Below are positions 12,449 to 21,464 of a stretch of 64,000 bases of DNA, in pieces; the first letter of the stretch is position 1, and every line of letters begins with the position of its first letter. The stretch is from positions 78,800,441 to 78,864,440 of the forward strand of contig NC_088914.1 of the NCBI RefSeq assembly GCF_963576675.1. The letters are read 5' to 3'. This DNA comes from Euphorbia lathyris. Its lineage: Eukaryota > Streptophyta > Magnoliopsida > Malpighiales > Euphorbiaceae. The notes beneath the pieces are model-generated. The model was not told where the DNA came from, ran no database searches, and saw nothing but the letters and a program-made list of their open reading frames with translations. Made by a program: the position numbers and the translations under genes.

Positions 12449-15421
12449 TTAAGCTTCTTCTGAATGTTGGGTTCTTTGAGCTTGTACTTTCTCCCCCGTT
12501 TTGCCACCATTAGTAGGAGGAGGAATGAAAGTGTCTTTAATGGCAGCTAGAGTTAGGCGTTTAGAGCATGCCTTTAGCTTTCGTGTGCTGGTATTTATGC
12601 CGTCAAAAATGGGAACACCATCATCCAAAATAGCTCGTGGAATCCTGATATCTGCAGCACTCAGCATACTCAGAATATATGCTTGAGACTTTCCAACCCA
12701 GTGTATACTGTCAGTGAGCATTGCAAATGCTTGATGAAACATCTTCAGCAAAGACGAATCAAAATACTGACACTGAGCATTGGTGTGTCGCACGTGGTTG
12801 AAAGTAACTCGAAAGTACTTCAGGATTTCGTTTGTTTTGAGCTGGTCAGTTTCCATCTCTTCCTTGCTTAAGTTTAGCAGACGCACAGCCTCGCTAATTT
12901 GCTCAATGGAGCATTGGGAGGAGGAAGAGAGTTGGTGATTGGTTTTCTCTTGCTCAGTGTGAAGCTGGTTGAAGAGTTGATGAACTTCGGTAGAAGTTGC
13001 ATACATTGTGTTCGCAGCTGACAATTGATGAAGTTGACCCTGTAGAGAGTTCATATGATTAACCATGGTCAGCTGGAGTTCGTCCAGCTTCGTTATAGAT
13101 TCCTGCCTAGGCTGTTGAGACTGTAATGAAGTCATGACACTCAGAAGATCCTTCAGACCTTTGATCTCTATAAGAAGCTGAGTGACAGACGAAAGCTGAG
13201 TTGGCTCAACAGTAACTGACCCAGCGACATTGGTACTTGTTTGATGGAGGTCCTGGAGCAGAGCGTGAGTTGAGTCAAAAATTCTTCGACCAGACTCAGA
13301 GGCAGTAAGATAATTGAATGATCCATCATTTGTTGGCCCAGATGCCGGAAGAGGAGTAGAACCGAATGGAGGCGGTGTTTGGTTCTGCTCATCAATAGAA
13401 GTGCCAGCATAATCAGCGGCTGGTCTTGAATTAAGATTTCCAGTAGAAGCTGACTGGAGTAGATTCTGCACTTGGATTTGTGGAAGAGGAGGATCGGCAG
13501 AATGTGTTACTTGCTCAGGGTCAGGCTGAAGCTGACTAGGTGTTGGAAGTTGAGGAAGTTCAGTGTTCACCTGAGTAGGTAATTCCTTAGCTTGCTCAAC
13601 ATGTTGAGGAGCAGGATCTTCGAGCACTTGCTTGACATGATTTTGGCTGGGGGAAGCAGTTAAGTTGGCATGTTCCTTCGACTGAGAAACAGAGGCTTGA
13701 TTTTCTTGTTGCTCTGGTTGAGACTCAGGAGGATTAGAGAAGAACTTAAGGTGTACTTCTGTTAGGTCAGTGATCTCATCCCTCAGCGGTGAGTCACCCA
13801 TGAGGTCAATGTCAGGGGCTCGATATGCCTTCTTCTTCTTAAGTCTTCTTAGTCTCTTTAGCTTTGGAGGAGTAGGGTCAACAGGAATGGACTCAATAGA
13901 GTCAGTAGGTGAAGTTTCCCTTTGAACAACGAGATGATTTGCCGTTGGCTCAGCGTCTTCTTCTTCAATCTCTTCAGTGTAGATTGTGCCATATTGGTCA
14001 ACGTCTGATGGCTCATCATGCTCATCCTCCACTATTACCTCATCATCGAACTGACCACCCAGTTCTTCTTCTTCTTCAAACTGACCACCCAATTGGTCTT
14101 GTTCTTCCTCTTCTTCAAACTGACCACCCAATTGGTCTTGTTCTTCCTCTTTTTCTGACTGTTGTTCAGTGTCAATGTCTTGACTCTGTACATAATGTTA
14201 GTTAGGAGGAATGACAACGTCAGTTGGAAGGGCATCGATAGGACTTAATTCAGAAGAGATTTTCTTCTTCTTTCTTAATGGTTGCTCATCAACATCCTCT
14301 ATTTCTTCTACCTCAGGCTCAGCTTGCCTTGGTCTTTTCTCAGCTGACCTAGGTCCATCCTAACCTTGTTGAGGTTGAGGCTTAGTTCCTATGGATATAA
14401 ATTTAAGCTTCTTTGGTGCAGAGACAGCTTCTTTAGAGGTGCTTTGCACAGCTTTCCTCTTTCTTTCTGTTCTTCCCTTTCGAGTCACCATCCCCTCAGT
14501 TTCCTGGACAGCGGCCCCTTTCCCTTTCTTGGGCACAATAGGTTGACCGTAGAATAGACCAAACAGTGCAGCTGCAGTTATCTCAGTGCCTATTGTGTGG
14601 ATTTCCTCAAGTAAGCTCACCTTGTGGTCTTTAAGGATTCTGGTGATTATGGAGCCTAACCTAAGGGTTCCAGTGCTTCTTTGAAACCCACTGATTATGA
14701 AGACAGGCATGTTTATCGGCGTGTAGGTCAGCATGTGCCAGATGAAGCACTGCTCAAAATTTGTCGCTGAGTTGGTGCAGTTGATTTTGGGGTAGAGAAA
14801 ATTGGTCAGTATGTAGTGGGCCATCTTTTGATTCCGACCCATGGAGGTACTCGAAATTTCTCCTACATGACCAGGAGGTTTACAGAACTCAGCGGAGTAG
14901 TTGGTTTTATCTTGGTCACCAGATTTACGAAGTATTGCTCCTTCGTTTTTCAGTTTGAGTAGTGAGGCAAGATAAGCGGGGTTGATGAAGATATCCTTCC
15001 CTCGAACCTGGGTGACCATACAGTCCCAATTATCATCCGCAACTTTTAGGTTAGTATAGAATTCCTTCACTAACTCAGGATAGGTATGTTCGCGAATTGA
15101 GAACAGCTCCGTCCAGCCGTTGTTTTTGATCCACTCACAGAAGGGTTGCTCAGCTTCCACAAAACCCTTTGAAAACCATATAGAGTGGTCAACCTTATAC
15201 CCCCTCACACTCTCGTAGACCGGAGAGTAGGTGCGTTCCACGATCTTCTTGCCCTTGTCCTTTTGCTGTTTTCCCTTTGAAGAGACAGTTTGGTCAGCTT
15301 TGGTTTGCTTGCTCGGCGTAGTGACCTTAGAGTGGTCACGCTGGGCAGGAGATGAAGGATTTTCATTGGAGCGGTTATCAGAGTTACCGGAACCGGAGAT
15401 ATTCAGAGAAACTTTTGTCAT
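12449..15421 (-). pseudogene. Copia-A third ORF downstream of pol (990 codons, two internal stops)
   Basis: One continuous frame starts MTKVSLNISGSG, with stops at 14360-14362 and near 14200. The N-terminal domain has PFCEWIKNNGWTELF and YPELVKEFYTNL (about residues 92-130), then MAHYILTNFLYPKINC, MPVFIISGFQRSTGTLRLG and a basic segment like a nuclear signal (RKGRTERKRKAV). The middle is acidic and Gln/Pro-rich and includes a tandem repeat of QDQLGGQFEEEEE. The C-terminal third is helical (QLLIEIKGLKDLLSVMTSLQ). There is no signal peptide or membrane segment, so it is not envelope-like in sequence although it sits in the env-like slot of Sireviruses. Its domain layout matches copia-B ORF3 and, more distantly, the Athila-like ORF at 19839. 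Confidence 0.75.
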
Positions 15422-15521
15422 GATTCTCAGAGAAGTTTGGGAAGTTTGGGAATTTTTAGAGAGAAGATAGGAATACCAGAGATTTCTAAGCGTAAAGAGG
15501 TAAGAGTGGGAAATCGTCCAC

Positions 15522-15529
15522 TATTTATA
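15522..15529 (-). promoter_or_regulatory. TATA box upstream of copia-A ORF3
   Basis: The minus strand reads CTCTATAAATAGTGG, 101-108 bp before the ORF3 start at 15421. Copia-B has CGCTATAAATAATGG at the same distance from its ORF3. Conserved upstream blocks (ATAGCCACCTAGGATGA and CGCCGAATGTGTCATAAA) accompany it in both copies. Confidence 0.6.
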
Positions 15530-15908
15530 GAGGTCTCGAATTGATCCTAATCGTTGAGGTGGCCATTTGACCTCGAGATACTCAATCGACAAATATTCTG
15601 GCATTTATGACACATTCGGCGCGTGTATTTTCTAATTATTGCGCTTACATCATCCTAGGTGGCTATTCAATTCGCGTGTTTTGCATTAAGTTTTGCAACG
15701 GATGTTTACTCAGTGTTAAGAATTTCAAACGTTTAAGGTTTTGAGTAGTCAGTGTTGCGCAAGGGATAATTCGTGTGTTTAATCACTCAATTTAAGATAA
15801 ACACTCAGCATGTATATTTACCCAGCATGTGATAGTTACTAATTTAGCATAAATCATTCAGCATGGTAATTCACTCAGCATGCATATATCACATATTATA
15901 CTTGGAAT

Positions 15909-16250
15909 TTATTGAAGAGGATTAAACATACCAATGGCTTCTCTAAGTATGTTGAATTGCTCACGAGCCAGTGGCTTTGTGAAGATATCAGCAAGCTGCT
16001 CATCCATTGGGACATAGGTCAGCTTGATCTCTTTCTTGAGTACATGATCTCTGATGAAGTGATGTCTTATGCTGACATGCTTCATCCTACTGTGCTGGAT
16101 TGGGTTCTTTGATAAGTCAATGGCACTCTTGTTGTCACATTTGACTTCAATTGTTTTAGTCTGAACGCCATAATCTTCAAGATGTTGCTTAATCCATAGG
16201 ACTTGAGCAACACAGCTTCCAGCAGCAATGTACTCAGCTTCAGTGGTTGA
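15909..16250 (-). pseudogene. Copia-A pol, C-terminal RNase H
   Basis: Minus-strand translation gives the TTEAEY, CDNKSAIDL and HIDIRHHF-like blocks of copia RNase H. It ends at the TAA at 15909-15911, matching the end of copia-B pol (MFNPL). It joins 24736 across the Athila-like insertion; the GTTGA target is present on both sides. Confidence 0.82.
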
Positions 16251-16488
16251 TGATAGGGGTATTTTACCCCTATCTTTTAGCGTGATTTACGGGTTTATTT
16301 TGGATAAAATAAATAAGTTTAATTATAAAAATAAAGTTTTTTTGATAAAATAAAGAAATAAAAATAAATCTCGTACTTTCAGTTAATTTTCCTCGTTTTT
16401 TATTAGTTTAGGAAATAAAAACGTCAAGCTAACTCGACTCTCAAGATTTGTATTTCAGGTACGAGAAAGGAGCAAAAATCCACTCCAT

Positions 16489-16884
16489 ACGCGGGGCGTA
16501 ACATCCCTTACGCGGGGCGTAAAACACGGTGTCAGAAATAATTGCCTTATCCGCAGACACCACGTAGAACTGACTCAGCATACGCGGGGCGTATGACACC
16601 TTACACGAGGCGTATGACACATGTCGGAAATAATTGGCCTAATCCTGAAAGTCAGACTGCATTGTCTCCCGGAGTCAACTCTCCATACGCGGGGCGTACT
16701 TCAGCTACGCACGGCGTAAAAGCTCCAATTCAAGCAATAAAACTTCAGAGACTCAAACACGCGGGGCGTACTTCAGCTACGCAGGGCGTGTTTGAGACAA
16801 TTAGACACGGAATTGGTCCACATGCAGGAGATTTCTGACGGAATGGGCATATACGCGGGGCGTGTATCACCATACGCGGGGCGT
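16489..16884 (+). repeat. Five direct pairs of the ACGCGGGGCGT dyad (5' LTR)
   Basis: Starts of the 11-mers are 16489/16510, 16582/16603, 16687/16707, 16759/16779 and 16853/16874. Both members of every pair point the same way, and the start-to-start distance is 20 or 21. Spacer sequences differ. The last pair ends 79 bp before the TATA box. The 3' LTR repeats the pattern at 23185-23580. Confidence 0.9.
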
Positions 16885-16962
16885 ACTATGGGATTTCTGC
16901 ACTCAATGATGTTGCTCCATACTTGCACCTTGTGAAGTTACATTTGTGTCCCTAGCTTGATG

Positions 16963-16970
16963 TATAAATA
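16963..16970 (+). promoter_or_regulatory. TATA box of the Athila-like 5' LTR
   Basis: TATAAATA followed about 30 bp later by a pyrimidine-rich CA start region. It lies shortly downstream of the five dyad pairs, so it is the probable U3 promoter. The 3' LTR has the equivalent at 23659-23666. Confidence 0.65.
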
Positions 16971-18045
16971 AGAGTGACTAGCACTCATTTCGACACCTTC
17001 ATCACCTTCTACCCTCTACCATATACACCTTGTACATAGCTACATTTTGCTTCTTTTAGATAGTTGTTGTGTAGTTTTGTAGTATAGATTCAGTTTATGT
17101 AATAAAACTCTCCCACCTCGAGAGCTTGTTCGGTTATTCCGGCATTCCACCAACGTTCCGCTCCATCGTCTGTCACCAAGCTCGAGAGTTCCACCTCCAA
17201 GTCCTAAGAGACGGCCTTGAGTCTGGTTGGCTAGTTCCGAGGGCCGATTCTTCCCTCTTTACTTGCTAATTAGCTTTGATCTCATCCTATGTACTAGGCT
17301 TGGTTGTATTCTATATTCTTACTCTCCATATTTATAATATATGATTTGCAATTTCCGTTTCTGTATACGTGTTGATGTTTATTGCTTGTTTTGATACTCA
17401 TAATTGACTATTGTATAGGGGAACGCGATTTCCGACGCCATTCGGGCTACCTTTAGGGATTCATATAGGTGTTGCCTTACCGGAAGTGACAAACCGGAAA
17501 CCGTAGGAATTGACAAGCCACGGAACTTACGGGCCCTAGTTTCTGATCCCCAGCATTAGACACGCCTTGACTAGGAACCACGTAGTCTAAGTACTTCACG
17601 GGTCGGTCGAACTACACGTAGTCCTCTTTGCAAGAGTAAATCGTCAACCGAATATATTCGGAGTTATTGCATATTATATTTATAACTTATCGTCACCCAT
17701 ATCACTCCGTGGAGTTTTCCATTACATAAATTTGTGTCACCAATAGGTTAGGAGTAGTTTGTAGTTGCGTCCCACACCAACTCAAAGTATTCACCGCTTA
17801 GATAACGTATAAAACCGAGTCGTCTAATACTTGCAGTTATAAATCCCGTGGATTCGATACCCGGTCTTAACCGGATTATTACTTGATACGACGGGGTACA
17901 CTTGCCCCTAAATAGTTGTAGTGTCTAGTAGAGCTGAGAACATTTAAAAGATCACATCCATATTCATAGCACATTCACCGCAATACACATTTAAGTCGTC
18001 ATTAGAAAAGCTCTACACACCTAGATCCTACGCCCATCAAGTTTT

Positions 18046-18063
18046 TGGCGCCGTTGCCGGGGA
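18046..18063 (+). other. Primer binding site (Asp tRNA)
   Basis: TGGCGCCGTTGCCGGGGA begins 7 bases after the 5' LTR and is complementary to the 3' end of plant Asp tRNA, the usual primer of Athila-type elements. Confidence 0.88.
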
Positions 18064-18226
18064 TTTATAATATCTTGCAATATTAGACAAAAACGTTTTA
18101 TTGTTAGTTTAAGCATTTGTAAATATTATTTTCTCTTTTTGTGAATAATTTATTTCGTTCTATGTTGTTACTAATGATTTGTTTCAGGGTATAATACTTC
18201 ATAGTCGTCATCGGTGGGACGACCGC

Positions 18227-18757
18227 ATGAATGACGAATGCCCACACTCAACCTCGCAATTCGATGTCGTAGACTCTTTGCTTAAAGGCATTCATGAAGG
18301 ATTATCTAATACTGAGACATATTTGAGGGAAATAGGAAATCTATGGGCCAGATTGAAGTCTCCTCGTGATTCCGCCGTGGACGAATCAAGTCGAAAGTCC
18401 AATTCAGTTTGCCAAAATGGGAAGTTCGAGTTAATCGGATTTTCTCAAAAGGATTCCCCAAAGAATAAAAGTCGTCTCAGTTGTGAGGAAACGGACATCG
18501 ATGAGCCGGTTGTGTGTGGACCCATGGAAACAAATCTAAAGCTAGAAGAGTCGGAGGTTCCTTCTACCTCGGAACATTTCGCTCCTTTTGAACTACCAAA
18601 GGAGTCAAATAGGGAGCAAACTAAACTCTTCGATAATTTCTGTACATATAGTTTTTGGTTTTTGTCAAATTCTTTTGAAGCGAACAATCTGTTTTGCAGG
18701 CACGGGTTGTTTATTCAAGAATTTGAATTCCTAGCGCGAATGGAAGCATACACCTAG
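18227..18757 (+). CDS. Hypothetical protein in the Athila-like element
   Basis: An open frame of 176 residues from ATG 18227, which continues open upstream to about 18179 through a possible splice acceptor (tttgtttcag). It is hydrophilic and Ser/Glu-rich (DSLLKGIHEGLSNTETYLRE near the start, GFSQKDSPKNKSR in the middle). It lies just after the PBS, where gag would begin, but no gag motif or zinc knuckle is visible. I do not recognise it; it may be a gag-region remnant or chance. Confidence 0.35.
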   Translation: MNDECPHSTSQFDVVDSLLKGIHEGLSNTETYLREIGNLWARLKSPRDSAVDESSRKSNSVCQNGKFELIGFSQKDSPKNKSRLSCEETDIDEPVVCGPMETNLKLEESEVPSTSEHFAPFELPKESNREQTKLFDNFCTYSFWFLSNSFEANNLFCRHGLFIQEFEFLARMEAYT

Positions 18758-18984
18758 GAGGAAGTTCAAAGTCGAGCTACTTCGACTCAAAACGTAGCAC
18801 CGGTTTGAGTTTCTGGAACCACTTGTCTATATGTATTATAAACGTTATCTCTTTTCTTTATTCTGCATTATTGTTATTTTATTTTCATCTTCATTTTTAC
18901 TTTATTTTATTGTCTCCTATTTTCTTTTATTTTTATAAAATCAAAAGAAAAAAATAAATCCCTTTTAATCCAAAATTTTATGAC

Positions 18985-19167
18985 ACGCGGGGCGTACGCA
19001 CCTATACGTCCCGCGTATCTACGTGTCTGATCCTCATTCACAATAAAAGACACGGTACGTGGGGCGTCTCTCCTACCACGCCCCGCGTACGCTTTAATTT
19101 TCGGCACTTTTTGAATAAACGCCACGTGGGAGGACACGCGGGACGTACCCCAGGGCACGCCCCGCGT
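18985..19167. repeat. Three inverted pairs of the dyad (internal cluster 1)
   Basis: Forward and reverse members start at 18985/19006, 19057/19078 and 19136/19157. Each pair is a convergent hairpin with 11-nt arms and start-to-start distance 21. Spacing between hairpins is 72 and 79 bp. Confidence 0.88.
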
Positions 19168-19508
19168 ATCCTCGGGGAGTTGTGAATTACAACTCCCCAT
19201 GACAACTCCCTTTCCCTCAAACTTCCCATCACTCATCTTCCCCATACACCTTTTCCACTTCCACACTCCACCTTCCTTTCCATCCAATCAACTTCCATCT
19301 TTCCAAATTCAAATTTTCAACTTCCCTCCATAATAAATTTCCATTAACTACCTCCTTAATTATAAATTAATAAAAATTAAAAAGAGTCATAAATAAAACA
19401 TAAAAATCATAAAATCAATTAAAAATCATTAAACATTCATAAATCCAAAAGTCAAAAAATCAGAAAATTACCAAAAACCACAAAAAGTCCTTCATCTTCC
19501 ATCCTCAT

Positions 19509-19688
19509 ACGCGGGGCATAACCCCATTTACGCCCCGCGTCTCCGCCTTTTTTTTTGTCATAAAAAAGGAACAGGAGGTCAGATACGCGTGGCGTAACCC
19601 TATTTACGCCGCACGTATCTCACCATTCTTGCGCAAAATAACATCAGGGGGAAGGATACGCGTGGCGTGGCCCCTTTACGCCCCGCGT
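19509..19688. repeat. Three inverted pairs of the dyad (internal cluster 2)
   Basis: Pairs start at 19509/19530, 19585/19606 and 19658/19678. Hairpin-to-hairpin spacing is 76 and 73 bp. The cluster ends 46 bp before a TATA box at 19735. Confidence 0.88.
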
Positions 19689-19696
19689 ACCCCTCT

Positions 19697-19723
19697 GGGA
19701 ATCCAAGCTTTGCTTGGATTCCC
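19697..19723. repeat. Perfect 12-bp hairpin
   Basis: GGGAATCCAAGC-TTT-GCTTGGATTCCC. It lies between dyad cluster 2 and the TATA box at 19735 and would form a very stable stem in RNA or single-stranded DNA. Confidence 0.85.
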
Positions 19724-19734
19724 CACTTCTCCCC

Positions 19735-19742
19735 TATATATA
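19735..19742 (+). promoter_or_regulatory. Probable internal TATA box for the Athila-like ORF
   Basis: TATATATA in a pyrimidine-rich context (ctcccctatatatatcttccc), about 97 bp before ATG 19839. Spacing fits a plant core promoter with a short leader. Function is inferred from sequence only. Confidence 0.5.
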
Positions 19743-19838
19743 TCTTCCCTTTTTCCCCCTTTCCTTCCTCACAACTACCCCAACTCTTCACAACACTCAT
19801 CTCCCACTCATTCCTTCTCCCTTCTTCCTCATACAATC

Positions 19839-21056
19839 ATGACCCAAAGCAAACGAGCAGCCGTTAACACTCCCCTCGACCAATAAATGCAAGCTCGTCG
19901 AGCTCGCACCACTCGCTCCTCCCGCACCCAAAACCAACCACAACAGCCACCCGAACGGGAGGGCACACCACCACTTACCCGCCTACACCGGGCTCCTTTT
20001 CATCTCCTAACCGAGGGGGAGGCCGAGCACTATCAAACACTTTCCGCCGCCCACTTTATGGAACTTCCGTACATTGAGCGGAACACTCTTGACCGCTTCG
20101 GCCTTGGCGGGGCTTTCGTGGAGTGCCTCCGTGCCCTTTCTTGGTACGATCACTTTCTTGCACGGCACCACGTTTACCCCTCCTTAGTTTTGGAGTTCTA
20201 CACCACCCTCACCTCTAACAACGTCCCCAGTGCCGCCCTCTTCAATTTCCGCATTCACAACCACCCCTTCACCATTGATACCCAATGGCTCCGCAATCAC
20301 TTCACCAAACAAGCGGAAGATGGTATCTCCCATTGGCCCGAGGATGTTTCCGCTCGTGATTTTTGGACCTCCATCACCGGGTCCGAAGATTATGATGTCT
20401 CCAACCTCCGCCCCTCTCTCATTCGTGATCCAATCCTCCAACTTCTCCACCGCTTCATCTCCATCTACTTTTCGGGGAAGTCGGAATCCACCAAAGTCAA
20501 CAAGGATCAACTTTTGGCACTCTATTGTTGTGTCAACAACCGTGCCTATGACCTCTCCTATCTTGTGGCCGTCCAACTCCACCACATCTCCACCCGAAAG
20601 CGGGGCAAGATCGGGTTGGGCCATCTAGTCACTCTTTTCGCCACTTCCGCTCTTGGCGAGGCTACCCTTGCTCGCCTCCCAAGCCTTTTGCCTCGGCCCA
20701 TGGAGAAAAATTCCTTCAAATCCCTTAAGCGCTCCACCTCGGGCCCGGGTGAAACCTCGGGGGCGGCTCGCTCTCACGAGGAGGAAGGTTCGGATTCGGA
20801 TATGGGCCTCAATTTCAGTCCTCCGCCTAACCATGACTTCAATGCCATCTATGCTCGGTTGGATATCTTAGAGGATAACCAACGCCGGGACCGGGTTCAT
20901 TATGACTCCCAATTCGCCACCCTCAACACCCGCTTCGACTCCATCGAAGCACAACAATGGGAGGATCGGGTTCATCTCGATGCTCGCTTTGATGCCCTCA
21001 CCAACTCCTTCGCCTCATACTTCAACCTCCACGGAAATCCGCCTCCACCACAATAG
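19839..21056 (+). pseudogene. Athila ORF1-like / 'putative plant transposon protein'-like ORF
   Basis: The open part is 389 residues from ATG 19887. An in-frame ATG at 19839 runs 15 codons to a TAA that directly precedes ATG 19887, so the original start was probably 19839. The basic N-terminus (MQARRARTTRSSRTQ) is followed by a globular domain with VYPSLVLEFYTTL (about residues 93-105), an all-helical part (DLSYLVAVQLHHIS) and LGHLVTLFA. Then comes a Ser/Gly/Glu-rich linker and a C-terminal coiled coil with repeats of DRVHYDSQFATLNTRFDSIE type. The YP.LV.EFY..L and LG.L.T blocks match the third ORF of the two copia elements. This class occurs in Athila-type elements; its function is unknown. 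Confidence 0.6.
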
Positions 21057-21213
21057 TTTCCATTTTTCTTTCTCTTTTCTTTATGTATTGTCTTTTGTTA
21101 TTTCCTATGTTGTTTTGTGTTTTAATGTACGCTGTTGTTTTTAATTAAATCGTTAAGTTCCGTTTGTGTTTTGTACTTTCGTTATTTTCGTTTTTATTGT
21201 TAAGAATAACACC

Positions 21214-21464
21214 ACGCAGGGCGTACCCCATGGTACGCCCCGCGTGCCCATCATTTTTATGCTTAAAAAAAGTTCAGAAACTCAAACACGCGGGGCGCCC
21301 TGTTCCTGCGCCCCGCGTATTTAAGTCTCTGTCTCCAAAAACGATAAAAATCCTACCTTACGCGGGGCGCCCCCTCTATTGCGCCCCGCGTATTTGAGTC
21401 TCTGACTCAAAACGCATTAAAAATGCTACCCTACGCGGAGCGCCCCCCTGGGCACGCCTCGCGT
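21214..21464. repeat. Four inverted pairs of the dyad (internal cluster 3)
   Basis: Pairs start at 21214/21235, 21288/21308, 21360/21381 and 21433/21454. Hairpin spacing is 74, 72 and 73 bp. The cluster begins about 155 bp after the stop codon of the Athila-like ORF, so hairpins flank that gene on both sides. Confidence 0.88.

Larger units (their letters stand above)
16251..18039 (+). repeat. 5' LTR of the Athila-like element
   Basis: It opens with a perfect hairpin GATAGGGGTA-TTT-TACCCCTATC (16252-16274). It carries five direct pairs of the 11-nt dyad between 16489 and 16884 and a TATA box TATAAATA at 16963-16970. It ends CCTACGCCCATCA. Confidence 0.9.

Noticed and set aside
16542..16838. 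98-codon ORF in each Athila-like LTR (also 23238-23534)
   Set aside because: It is created by the dyad repeats (recurring YAGRT-type text) within U3. No other support.
16489..16884. CRISPR-like array reading of the dyad pairs
   Set aside because: This is a plant LTR. Repeats are only 11 nt, spacers are 9-10 or 50-90 nt and there are no cas genes; array spacing is within an LTR element.
20184..20624. 146-codon minus-strand ORF and other frames across 20.2-20.9 kb
   Set aside because: Antisense and alternate-frame shadows of the Athila-like ORF in a locally GC-rich stretch.
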